This document shows, in pieces, positions 8,562-16,004 of a stretch of 64,000 bases of DNA. Position 1 is the first letter of the stretch, and the number at the start of each line of letters is the position of its first letter. The position numbers were made by a program, and so were the translations under genes. Origin of the DNA: VXYL01 sp963665195. Its GTDB lineage: Bacteria > Pseudomonadota > Gammaproteobacteria > Pseudomonadales > Azotimanducaceae. The notes under the pieces were generated by a model, which was not told the DNA's origin, did not search any database, and was given only the letters and a program-made list of their open reading frames with translations. Where the stretch lies: NCBI GenBank assembly GCA_963665195.1, contig OY762070.1, positions 62,001 through 126,000 of the forward strand, in the 5' to 3' direction.

Positions 8562-9137
8562 ATGTTTGGGTGGAGGTTCTTGAATGGTGTTGCTCTCGCA
8601 GTACTGGTGGCATGTGCGAACGTCGCTCTCGGTGAGGTCCGGGTCGATCAGCTCTCGTTCTGCATGGCACGCGGAGAGATTGAGCCCTCCTGCGAAAAAC
8701 CCATCATTCCTAACGGGGATGTCTATCGCGTGCAGATCGATGAGCTGCCAACGGACCGTCGGGGCGGGCGCGTTGTGTGGGTGTGGTCCACCTCCACGAC
8801 GTCGGGAGACACCAAGATCGCATACAGCTTCACTCAGGAGGCAACTGGGAAGTCTTGGACCGAGACGATCCATGTGCATTGGATCGATAGGGCCACATCG
8901 ATCTTGAACGACGTTGTGCGTGGGGTGAAGGATGGACTAGCCATTTCCTTCGATCCGAAGGGCTTCAAGTTCACCCAGGCAACCGGGTTCACAGCACGCC
9001 GGGGCAGTAGGAACCGGTGGCCGGCCAAATTCACCGTCGGCGAACCCGGCACATTCCATCTCGCCGTCATTAGGTTCGGTAGGGACCCTCAGATTGTGCC
9101 CGGTGGCGAGCGGATGACGCTGGTAGTCGAGGGGTAG
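8562..9137 (+). CDS. Exported protein of unknown function
   Basis: 191 residues from ATG 8562, preceded by GGAGG at six bases. A signal peptide (FLNGVALAVLVACANVALG) is followed by a mature part with two early cysteines (SFCMARGEIEPSC) that could form a disulfide, and a Trp/Thr-rich beta-type region (VVWVWSTSTTSGDTKIAYSF). I recognise no family. Two similar halves may exist but are not convincing by eye. Base use is less GC-biased than in the neighbours, which is compatible with transfer. Confidence 0.6.
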   Translation: MFGWRFLNGVALAVLVACANVALGEVRVDQLSFCMARGEIEPSCEKPIIPNGDVYRVQIDELPTDRRGGRVVWVWSTSTTSGDTKIAYSFTQEATGKSWTETIHVHWIDRATSILNDVVRGVKDGLAISFDPKGFKFTQATGFTARRGSRNRWPAKFTVGEPGTFHLAVIRFGRDPQIVPGGERMTLVVEG

Positions 9138-9431
9138 ACGTCGCCACGCAGAAAGGCCACCCAGCCGACGGTAGTAGTCCGGTGCGGCAAGTCATCCCGA
9201 CCAGCATTGCCGAGGCCGACCGTCCGGAGTGCTGGCCGAGTGTTTGGCAAGTTGCACGATGGAATGCCGCTTTTGGTTCAGGCATAGGGAGAGGTATGAG
9301 TCGCCTTGAGGTGCGCCAAGGTGCGCCGTTGACATCTTGGTCTGCCTTGGGCAGGCTCCGCTCAATGGGCGCAGCGTTAGTCGACGCTCATTGCCAGACC
9401 TCAGGACTGGCAACCGCAGGAGGGATGATCG
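9138..9431. other. Intergenic region upstream of the DUF433/DUF5615 pair
   Basis: About 290 bases with no gene I can support. It contains a tandem GGTGCGCC pair at 9310-9328 and a perfect -35 hexamer TTGACA at 9329-9334, but the sequence 17 bases later (CAGGCT) is a poor -10. The toxin-antitoxin operon is presumably expressed from here. Confidence 0.4.
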
Positions 9432-9695
9432 ATGGACATATCTGCCGAGGAGCAGTTGTTGGGCCGCATTACGGTGCGCCCCGACGTGTTCGGTGGGAAA
9501 CCGATCATCCGGGACATGCGGATCGCGGTGGAGCATGTACTCGGCAAGTTGGCGGCAGGGGATGATGCGGAGACGATCCTGAGCGAGTACCCCTTGCTCG
9601 AACCGGAGGACATCCACGCGTGCTTGGTCTTTGCCCATCGTTCGCTGTCGGGCGAGCATGTGCATGAGCGCATTGCCGTTCGTGCAGCGTCGTGA
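9432..9695 (+). CDS. DUF433 antitoxin-like protein
   Basis: An 87-residue protein with the DUF433 core: LLGRITVRPDVFGGKPIIRDMRIAVEHVLGKLAAGDDAETILSEYPLLEPEDIHACLVFA. DUF433 proteins carry a winged-helix-like fold and are typical antitoxins of DUF5615 PIN-like toxins. It is preceded by GGAGGG. The next gene starts at GTG 9692 inside this gene's stop codon, so the pair is translationally coupled, as is usual for type II toxin-antitoxin modules. Confidence 0.88.
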   Translation: MDISAEEQLLGRITVRPDVFGGKPIIRDMRIAVEHVLGKLAAGDDAETILSEYPLLEPEDIHACLVFAHRSLSGEHVHERIAVRAAS

Positions 9696-10066
9696 AGTTC
9701 CTTCTCGACGTATGTGTCGCCTCTCGCGTTCTGCACCAGACATTGGTCGATCTCGGCCACGACGTTCTATGCGCGCGTGATGGCTACGCCGAGGCGTCGG
9801 ACGAGGCGGTTCTCGCCACGGCGTACCGAGATGGTCGCGTCCTCCTCACGGAGGACAAGGATTTCGGCGAGCTCGTGTTTGCGCTTGGCTTGCCGCACTC
9901 GTGCATTGTCCGGTTTGACGGCTTGACGGTGACGGAGCAGGCGGCGGCGATACGGGATCTCATTGAGCAACATGGTGATGCTATGCGCGTCGGCGCGATC
10001 ATCGTCGTCACGGGCCAGCGAGTCCGAATCAGGTCGTCGCCAGGTGCGAGGCCGGCGCGAGGCTAG
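9692..10066 (+). CDS. DUF5615 PIN-like toxin
   Basis: A 124-residue Mut7-C/PIN-like putative RNase. Seen: KFLLDVCVASRV at the start (usually KFLLDENLP, so the acidic residue after Asp is replaced here), GHDVLCARD, a central TEDKDFGELVF with the conserved acidic pair, and HSCIVRFDGL. It starts at GTG 9692, overlapping the DUF433 stop by four bases. The altered N-terminal motif may lower activity. Confidence in the family is high; nuclease activity is inferred from the family. Confidence 0.85.
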   Translation: MKFLLDVCVASRVLHQTLVDLGHDVLCARDGYAEASDEAVLATAYRDGRVLLTEDKDFGELVFALGLPHSCIVRFDGLTVTEQAAAIRDLIEQHGDAMRVGAIIVVTGQRVRIRSSPGARPARG

Positions 10067-10130
10067 GCTGCGGACGAAGGGGTTTGTCGCACGCGGCTCC
10101 TGACGGAGTTTGGCTAGGCTAGAGCAAGGG

Positions 10131-11624
10131 ATGAATCTTTACGTACGACTCGATAAAGCGCTCCGTCAGGTGCCTGCTTCGCCAGCGCTGGTTCTTCCGG
10201 AGCGGTCGCCGTGGAGCTATGACGACCTAGCAGACGCGGTGGATCGAGCCGCCGCCGCACTGGCGAGTCAAGGCATCGGGCCGGGCGATCGGGTGGTGGT
10301 GCAGGTGGCGAAGACGCCGGGGGCCGTGGCGCTGTATCTGGGTTGCCTCAAGGTCGGCGCAGTCTATGTTCCGCTGAACACCTCTTATACCGGCGCAGAA
10401 GTGGCCTACTTTTTGGTCGATGCGCAGCCGGCCCTTTTTGTCGCCGCCAGCACTGTCAGTGTCCCAGCGAGCGCCGAGGTGCGCGTCGAGACGCTCGATG
10501 CCGACGGTCGCGGCTCGTGGGCCGATCTCGTCGCGAGTGCCGCTCCGATGCGCGACACAGTGGACGTGGCCGACGACGACATCGCCGCGATCCTTTACAC
10601 CTCCGGCACCACGGGCCGCTCCAAAGGCGCCATGCTCACCCACGGTAACCTCCTCTCCAACGCCGAGATCCTCTGCGACTACTGGGCCTGGCAGGACGAC
10701 GACGTTCTCCTCCACGCGCTCCCGATCTTCCATGTCCACGGCCTCTTCGTCGCCCTCCACTGCGCGCTCCTGCGCGGTACGCCGATCATCTTCCACCCCA
10801 CGTTCGACACTGCCGCCATCATCCGCGACCTGCCGCGCAGCACCGTGCTTATGGGCGTGCCCACCTTCTACACGCGCCTCCTCGCGCGGGACGATTTCGA
10901 CGCCGAGACCTGCGCCAACATGCGCCTGTTCATCTCCGGCTCCGCGCCGCTCACCGAGCAGACCTTCGCCGCCTTTGAGGAGCGCACGGGCCACCGCATC
11001 CTCGAACGCTACGGCATGAGCGAGACGCTCATGAACACCTCCAATCCGCTCGATGGCGAACGGGTTGCTGGCACGGTGGGCTTCTCGCTGCCCGGCGTGG
11101 ATACGCGGATCGCGGGTGAACAAGGCCAGCCGCTCCCTGCCGGCGAGGTGGGCGGTATCGAAGTACGCGGCCCCAACGTCTTCAAGGGCTATTGGCGGAT
11201 GCCCGAGAAGACCGCGGAGGAGTTCCGCGAAGACGGTTTCTTCATCACCGGGGACATGGGCACGATGGACGCGGAGGGCCGCGTGACCATCGTCGGGCGC
11301 GAGAAGGACCTCGTCATCTCCGGCGGCTACAACGTCTATCCGAAGGAGGTGGAGACGCTGCTCGACGAGATGCCGGAGGTTGCGGAGTCTGCCGTCATCG
11401 GCGTGCCGCACGAGGACTTCGGCGAGGCGGTGGTGGCCGTGCTGGTCGCGCGTACGCCGGTGGACACCGCGGCCATCGATGCCTTCCTCAAGGACCGACT
11501 CGCCCGCTACAAGCAGCCGAAGCGCGTGGTCTGCGTGGACGAACTGCCGCGCAACGCCATGGGGAAGGTGCAGAAGAACGTCCTCCGCGAAACCTATCGG
11601 CACCTCTTGAGCGGCGAAGGTTAG
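10131..11624 (+). CDS. AMP-forming acyl-CoA synthetase, malonyl-CoA synthetase (MatB)-like
   Basis: A 497-residue member of the ANL superfamily that activates a carboxylic acid as acyl-AMP and transfers it to CoA. The P-loop motif ILYTSGTTGRSKGAMLTH, the aromatic motif ERYGMSETLMNTSNP, the hinge TGDMGTMDAEGRVTIVGREKD, the CoA-domain motif SGGYNVYPKEVE and the catalytic lysine in NAMGKVQKN are all present. The LFISGSAPL segment and overall sequence resemble malonate-CoA ligase (MatB), but a short- or medium-chain substrate cannot be excluded. ATG 10131 is preceded by GCAAGGG. It may be co-transcribed with the beta-lactamase-fold lipoprotein downstream. Confidence 0.85.
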   Translation: MNLYVRLDKALRQVPASPALVLPERSPWSYDDLADAVDRAAAALASQGIGPGDRVVVQVAKTPGAVALYLGCLKVGAVYVPLNTSYTGAEVAYFLVDAQPALFVAASTVSVPASAEVRVETLDADGRGSWADLVASAAPMRDTVDVADDDIAAILYTSGTTGRSKGAMLTHGNLLSNAEILCDYWAWQDDDVLLHALPIFHVHGLFVALHCALLRGTPIIFHPTFDTAAIIRDLPRSTVLMGVPTFYTRLLARDDFDAETCANMRLFISGSAPLTEQTFAAFEERTGHRILERYGMSETLMNTSNPLDGERVAGTVGFSLPGVDTRIAGEQGQPLPAGEVGGIEVRGPNVFKGYWRMPEKTAEEFREDGFFITGDMGTMDAEGRVTIVGREKDLVISGGYNVYPKEVETLLDEMPEVAESAVIGVPHEDFGEAVVAVLVARTPVDTAAIDAFLKDRLARYKQPKRVVCVDELPRNAMGKVQKNVLRETYRHLLSGEG

Positions 11625-11675
11625 AATCACGTCCGCGCATCCGCGCAGTACGTGTAAAAAGGGGAAGGGTAGAGG

Positions 11676-12983
11676 ATGAATGCTGCAAAGCTCTCGGCGG
11701 GCGTCGTGCTGGCGCTCCTGTTGGCCGGCTGTCCGGCGTCTCAGTCGGAAACGGCCCCCGAAGCGGCGGCGGAACCGGTCGGCGACATCGTGGAGGCGGC
11801 TCCGGCCAGCGCCGGCATGTCCGCCGAACGACTCGGCCGGCTCAAGTCCATGGCCGAGCACTACGTCGCCGAGGGCCGCGTTCCCGGCATGGTGCTGCTG
11901 GTCGCTCGGGACGGCAAGATCGTCCACTTCGAGGCCACCGGCGCGCGCGGCCTGAACAACGCGGCGCCGCTGCAGAAGGACGACCTCTTCCGCATCTACT
12001 CCATGAGCAAGCCCATCACCGCGGTGGCGGCGATGATGCTCTACGAGGAAGGCGGGTTCCAGCTCAGCGACCCGGTGGCCAAGTTCGTCCCGGAACTCGA
12101 GGGCCTCAAGGTGATGGTGGGCGACGAGATCCTGCCCGCTAAGGAAACGATGACGATGCGTCATCTGCTCACCCACACCGGGGGCTTGTCCTACGGCTTC
12201 AACCCCGCCGATCCGCTCGACCAGAAGTACCGCGAAGTGCAGCCCTTGGCTGGCAAGAATCTCGACGAGTTCGCCGAGCGTCTGGCCACGCTGCCGCTCA
12301 AGTTCGAACCTGGCGCGCAATGGCACTACAGCGTCGCCGTAGACGTGACGGGCCTCGTGGTCGAGCGCATCAGCGGCCAGTCGTTCCACGTATTCCTCAA
12401 GGAGCGCATCTTCGAGCCGCTTGGCATGGTCGACACGTTCTTCAACGTACCCGAAGACAAGCTCGCTCGGTTCCTCCCGAACCATCGCTGGAACCGCCAG
12501 GAAGCCAAGCTCGTGGACTTGGGCGAGGGCGCCTTCGAGGGCTACAAGAACACGGAGATGTACTCCGGCGGCGGCGGCTTGGTGTCAACGGCTATGGACT
12601 ACCTGCGCTTCGCAGAGATGGTGCGCCGCGGCGGCGAACTCGACGGCGTGCGCCTGCTCAGCCCGAAGACGGTGGCCTTCATGACCTCGAACCACCTCCC
12701 GGCGACCATCACCGGCGGCGGCACCGGCGAGCAGCCCACCCAACGCGGCGCCAACGCCTTCGGCTTCGGCCTGGGCTGGGGCGTGAACACGGATCCGGTG
12801 GCCGCTGCGGTGCTGAGTTCCGCGGGCGAATACTCCTGGGGCGGCGCCGCGGGAACCGTGTTCTGGATCGACCCGGTTGAGGAGATCGTCGTCGTCGGCA
12901 TGATCCAGCTCATGGGCTCGCCATGGCCGTTCCGCCCGGACCTGCGCGTGCTGACGAACCAGGCGATCACGGAACTGGGGTAA
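11676..12983 (+). CDS. Beta-lactamase-fold serine hydrolase, lipoprotein
   Basis: A 435-residue class C beta-lactamase-related protein (EstB/AmpC/PBP4* group). The N-terminus ends in the lipobox LLAGC, so it is probably membrane-anchored outside the cytoplasm. The nucleophile motif is SMSK (Ser109), and the second motif is probably YSV. The KTG box is replaced by GGAAGT near WGGAAGTVFWID. Such proteins are usually esterases or D-aminopeptidases. Its last 266 bases (12712-12977) are duplicated at 14455-14720. A -10-like TAGAAT at 11622-11627 overlaps the end of the preceding gene. Confidence 0.88.
   Translation: MNAAKLSAGVVLALLLAGCPASQSETAPEAAAEPVGDIVEAAPASAGMSAERLGRLKSMAEHYVAEGRVPGMVLLVARDGKIVHFEATGARGLNNAAPLQKDDLFRIYSMSKPITAVAAMMLYEEGGFQLSDPVAKFVPELEGLKVMVGDEILPAKETMTMRHLLTHTGGLSYGFNPADPLDQKYREVQPLAGKNLDEFAERLATLPLKFEPGAQWHYSVAVDVTGLVVERISGQSFHVFLKERIFEPLGMVDTFFNVPEDKLARFLPNHRWNRQEAKLVDLGEGAFEGYKNTEMYSGGGGLVSTAMDYLRFAEMVRRGGELDGVRLLSPKTVAFMTSNHLPATITGGGTGEQPTQRGANAFGFGLGWGVNTDPVAAAVLSSAGEYSWGGAAGTVFWIDPVEEIVVVGMIQLMGSPWPFRPDLRVLTNQAITELG
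12712..12977 (+). repeat. Direct repeat, copy 1 (3' end of the beta-lactamase-fold gene)
   Basis: These 266 bases align without gaps to 14455-14720, with roughly fifteen differences counted by eye. Homology starts at CCGGCGGCGGCA and ends at GGAACTG in both copies. The two copies flank about 1.5 kb carrying a small gene, a repeat element and the abiEi pseudogene. Confidence 0.9.
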
Positions 12984-13031
12984 GCCCTCACGATGAGCAA
13001 CTGAGCTGGGCGCTACGAGCGATGATTTCCG

Positions 13032-13355
13032 ATGGATGATCTAGAAGCACAGTTCGAGCAGGTGATGCGGGAGACGTGCCGTCAGGCGCGGGCAGCGGGT
13101 TATTCGCCGGTACGCTTCGAACGGATGTTGGCGGAGCAGGGCGCCCTCGCCACTGCCCACCAGTTGCTGGCCACTGATCGCTTCCATGAAGGATTCACGC
13201 GCCTTTGGACGCTCAAGCGACTCGACCTTTCGCTGGAGTGCGTTGTCCTGCGCCCGGAGTATAGGTCATTGTTCACGGCGGACGAGCGCGACAGCGCTCG
13301 GCGACGTTTATGCGAGCTCGGTTTCGATCCTTCGCATTGCGAACGGGCGTCGTAG
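13032..13355 (+). CDS. Small conserved protein of unknown function
   Basis: A 107-residue soluble protein, largely helical, with the segment CVVLRPEYRSLFTADERDSARRRLCELGFD near the C-terminus. Similar proteins are common as uncharacterised short genes in proteobacteria, often near mobile or defence genes. No catalytic motif is recognisable. The start at 13032 has only a weak ribosome binding site. Confidence 0.55.
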   Translation: MDDLEAQFEQVMRETCRQARAAGYSPVRFERMLAEQGALATAHQLLATDRFHEGFTRLWTLKRLDLSLECVVLRPEYRSLFTADERDSARRRLCELGFDPSHCERAS

Positions 13356-13380
13356 AACACGGGTGTTGTCCAGAGGAACT

Positions 13381-13459
13381 GCGTACGACATGTGCTTGGG
13401 TGGGGCCATCCTGCGCCGTGCATGGCTCGTAGGCAGGCGTGGACAAGTCCCGCCCCTGC
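13381..13459 (-). repeat. Copy of the interspersed repeat (minus orientation)
   Basis: Read on the minus strand: GCAGGGGCGGGACTTG, then CCATGCACGGCGC, then TGTCGTACGC. This matches, box by box, the left arm of the 946-1113 element (GCAGGGGCGGGGCTTG, CCATGTACGGTGC, TGTCGTACACC), with a longer spacer between the last two boxes. A separate GC hairpin (CCGCCGC...GCGGCGG) follows at 13462-13487. Unlike the other copies it does not face a gene start. Confidence 0.6.
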
Positions 13460-13559
13460 TGCCGCCGCGGCTCGAGTAGCGGCGGGGCTGCGTATTGCCC
13501 AGTGGGCGACTGATGGTCATAGTAGCTTGGCACTGAAGCGACGACATATGCGGTCGGGA

Positions 13560-14380
13560 TCAAACGTCCGGCTCCGGCAGGCGTCGCACTACCACGCGCC
13601 ATTTGGCATCGCGCAACCTTGGTTCCGGCGCGAAGTCCGGATCGCTGAGCTGCCGGTCCAGCTCGGTCCAGCGCAGCATGCCTCGTGCCCGGAGCCGCTC
13701 CCGCATCGGGCCGGTCCGTTCCGCGTCGCCGAGTTGGTCCAGCATGTGCCCCAGTCTCTGCGCTATCGGCCGCTCTACGCGGTCGGACAGCAAAGCGAGC
13801 TGGTCGGGTTCGATGTCCGGGCCGAGTTCGGAAAGAACTGTTGCCACGTTGTCGATGCCCCCCGACGCCTGCGGGTAGCGGAGCAGGTCGAGGGCGGTGA
13901 GTGCTGGGGAGGAGATCTTCATTGTCCCGGTGTCGGTCTTGCGATCCTCGATCCCTAGGTAGACGCTGCTGAGGTGCGGCGATAGTGGAAGACGATACGG
14001 CTGCGGCCTGCGCGAATGTCGGGGAGCCTCTTGCCGCAGACCACTTGGAACTCCATGACCGCCTGATGCGCCGCGCCGTGCAGCTCTGCCGCCTTCAGCA
14101 GCGCTACGTAGTAGGGCTGATCCTCCCTGGCCATCATTGCGTCAATGTACCAGGCAGGAGGCGGACCGCCCCAGTTCGCGTACTGCGGGGGGATCACGAC
14201 GTAGAATCCCTGGCGCGGGCAGAGTAGCTGCCCGTTGAGCTGCAACCGCTCCGCGGCGTCAAGGAACGCACGGTGGCCAACTCCGAGCGCGTGTTCCGCC
14301 TCGGCGGTCGCGAACACTATCCGCCCTTCGGCGAATAGCCGGTTGGCGAAGCCAGACAGCGCTTGTCGATGTCGAACCAT
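13560..14380 (-). pseudogene. abiEi: AbiEi-type antitoxin, broken by a one-base frameshift, without AbiEii partner
   Basis: The minus strand encodes a type IV AbiEi antitoxin in two frames. Residues 1-141 (from ATG 14380) cover the winged-helix N-terminus and AAELHGAAHQAVMEFQVVCGKRLP...AGRSRIVFHYR, ending at a premature stop at 13955. The rest continues one frame over as VYLGIEDRKTDTGTMKISSPALTALDLLRYPQASGGIDNV to 13560. Adding one G at about 13964 (GCGTC to GCGGTC on the minus strand) restores one ~273-residue protein of normal length. The toxin AbiEii would be expected downstream (below 13560), but only a repeat element lies there. AbiEi normally represses its operon and neutralises the nucleotidyltransferase AbiEii. 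Confidence 0.88.
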
Positions 14381-14385
14381 GCCTC

Positions 14386-14414
14386 ATTATCCGCGTTGTA
14401 AGCGTAAATGTGAA
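14386..14414 (-). promoter_or_regulatory. Sigma70-type promoter of abiEi, probably leaderless
   Basis: On the minus strand, TTCACA (14409-14414) and GATAAT (14386-14391) are separated by exactly 17 bases. The -10 ends only five bases before the ATG at 14380, so transcription should begin at or next to the start codon. Confidence 0.55.
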
Positions 14415-14454
14415 CATGATTTGCCTTGGCGTGCGCTGTGTGACGTGCGTTCGT

Positions 14455-14732
14455 CCGGCGGCGGCAGCGGCGAGCAGCCACCCAAACGCGGCGCCAACGC
14501 CTTCGGCTTCGGGCTCGGATGGGGCGTGAACGCGGATCCGGTGGCCGCTGCGGTACTGAGTTCCGAGGGCGAATACTCCTGGGGCGGTGCCGCGGGAACC
14601 GTGTTCTGGATCGACCCGGTTGAGGAGATCGTCGTCGTCGGCATGATCCAGCTCATGGGCTCGCCATGGCCGTTCCGCCCGGACCTGCGCGTGCTGACCA
14701 ATCAGGCGATCACGGAACTGCGTACGGGATGA
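14455..14732 (+). pseudogene. Truncated second copy of the beta-lactamase-fold gene 3' end
   Basis: A remnant of about 92 codons, from GGGSGEQPPKRGANAFGFGLGWG to AITELRTG, nearly identical to the C-terminus of the protein at 11676. It lacks the signal peptide, the SxxK nucleophile and the whole N-terminal three quarters. The frame is open through the repeat, but no start codon with a ribosome binding site precedes it. It marks either a former tandem duplicate whose front was replaced by the abiEi region, or a duplication produced when that region was inserted. Confidence 0.85.
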
Positions 14733-14755
14733 TGCCGGTGATCGGCCCGCCGCTA

Positions 14756-15187
14756 TCAGGCGTCGAGGTCGATCACGACGAGTTCCGCGTCCAACCAGGT
14801 TGGCAGCCATTTCGGGACGTTCGGCCGAAGGCGCTGGAACACATCGCGCTTGAACTCGGCGTCGTCCAGCACTACGCGGGCTCGACCGGAGAGCGTCTCG
14901 CCGCGGATGAACACCGTTACCGGCACGTTGCCGTCTCGAAGGGTGCGCCACCAGCGCCCATCGGCGCCAGCGTAGACGCGGTCCCCGTCCCGGAGGTAGT
15001 TCACCGGGAGCACGCGCTCACCGGGCAGCGTCAATAGCATGACGATGCCCGCTCGCGTCCCTTGTGGGTCATCGCGCAGTTCCTTGGCGACTGCCGGATT
15101 GGCGACAAGGACGAAGTAAGTCCTGAGCGCGACGAACCCGAGCGCGAGCACCGCCGCGGCGATGGCGGACCATTTGAGAATCGTCAT
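14756..15187 (-). CDS. Membrane-anchored small protein, possibly nitroreductase/quinone-reductase-like fold
   Basis: 143 residues from ATG 15187 (GGAGAG upstream; ATG 15202 is an alternative). One transmembrane segment (AIAAAVLALGFVALRTYFVLVA) precedes a soluble domain with PVNYLRDGDRVYAGADGRWWRTLRDGNVPVTVFIRGETLSGRARVVLDD. This pattern resembles the split-barrel PF04075 (deazaflavin-dependent nitroreductase) proteins, but the call is tentative. It is divergently placed upstream of the nitroreductase pseudogene at 15286. Confidence 0.55.
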   Translation of the reverse strand: MTILKWSAIAAAVLALGFVALRTYFVLVANPAVAKELRDDPQGTRAGIVMLLTLPGERVLPVNYLRDGDRVYAGADGRWWRTLRDGNVPVTVFIRGETLSGRARVVLDDAEFKRDVFQRLRPNVPKWLPTWLDAELVVIDLDA

Positions 15188-15285
15188 CGTGCTCTCCGGC
15201 ATTTCACTGCCAGCAGTTTGCCATGGACGCTCGTCCAGCCGATCCGGCTACACTCGGCACAGGCGGAAGGTAGCCGGAGTCAACC

Positions 15286-15962
15286 ATGCCCGAGTTCGCG
15301 CGTCTGGCGTTCGCGGAACGCGCGCCCGCCGAGATGAGCCAGCGGGCGGAGCGCTTCTACGAACTCATGCGCTGCCGCCGGTCGGTGCGGGACTTCGATC
15401 ATCGGCCGATTCCGATGGATGTCGTCGAGCACGCGCTGCTAACCGCGGGGAGCGCGCCGAGCGGCGCGCCAACCGCCAGCCATGGCACTTCGTGGTGGTG
15501 ACGGATGCGGCGAAGAAAGCCACCATTCGGGAAGCGGCGGAGCGCGAGGAGCGGGAGTTCTACGGTCGTCGCGCGCCCCGGGAGTGGCTCGACGCGCTAG
15601 CTCCGCTCGGAACGGACGCGGAGAAGCCGTTTCTGACAACGGCCCCGGTGCTCATCGCGGTATTCCTCAAGCGCTTCACGCATGCGCAGAGGGCTGGCGA
15701 AGAGGACGGCGAGCGCCTCAAGAACTACTACACCGCCGAGTCCGTGGGCATCGCGACGGGGCTTCTGATTGCGGCGCTTCACAATGCCGGCGTCGCCACG
15801 CTCACGCACACGCCGAGCCCGATGCGTTTCCTCAATGAGCTGCTCGGCCGTCCACGGCAGGAGCGGCCCTACGTGCTGGTCGTTGCCGGCTATCCCGCTG
15901 CTGATGCGAAGGTGCCGGTGCTCCAGCGATACGTCCGCGAGGAACTGGCTACCTTCATGTGA
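15286..15962 (+). pseudogene. Nitroreductase family protein with a one-base frameshift
   Basis: Two overlapping frames together make one ~225-residue FMN-dependent nitroreductase. Frame one (from ATG 15286) gives ERFYELMRCRRSVRDFDHRPIP...LLTAGSAPSGA. The next frame continues NRQPWHFVVVTD...PLGTDAEKPFLTTAPVLIAVF and YYTAESVGIATGLLIAALHNAGVATLTHTPSPM to 15962. The switch lies at about 15470, inside the family motif GSAPSGANxQPWHF. One added G (GCGCCAAC to GCGGCCAAC) or removal of two bases restores it. The rest of the protein is well conserved, so the lesion is recent or is a sequence error. Confidence 0.85.
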
Positions 15963-16004
15963 ACCGTTCTCGCGGTTCCGCGCCGGTGATCTCGTGCAGG
16001 TGCG

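Noticed and set aside
9329..9357. Sigma70 promoter built on the perfect TTGACA at 9329
   Set aside because: The hexamer at the right distance is CAGGCT, too far from a -10 consensus to call a promoter.
13385..13547. A minus-strand small protein across the repeat at 13.4 kb
   Set aside because: The frame coincides with the interspersed repeat and its GC hairpin and has no homology-like features; treated as repeat sequence.
13560..15962. Programmed frameshifting or selenocysteine recoding as explanation for the broken frames
   Set aside because: No slippery heptamer is apparent at the three sites, the premature stop in abiEi is TAG, and a missing base explains each case more simply.
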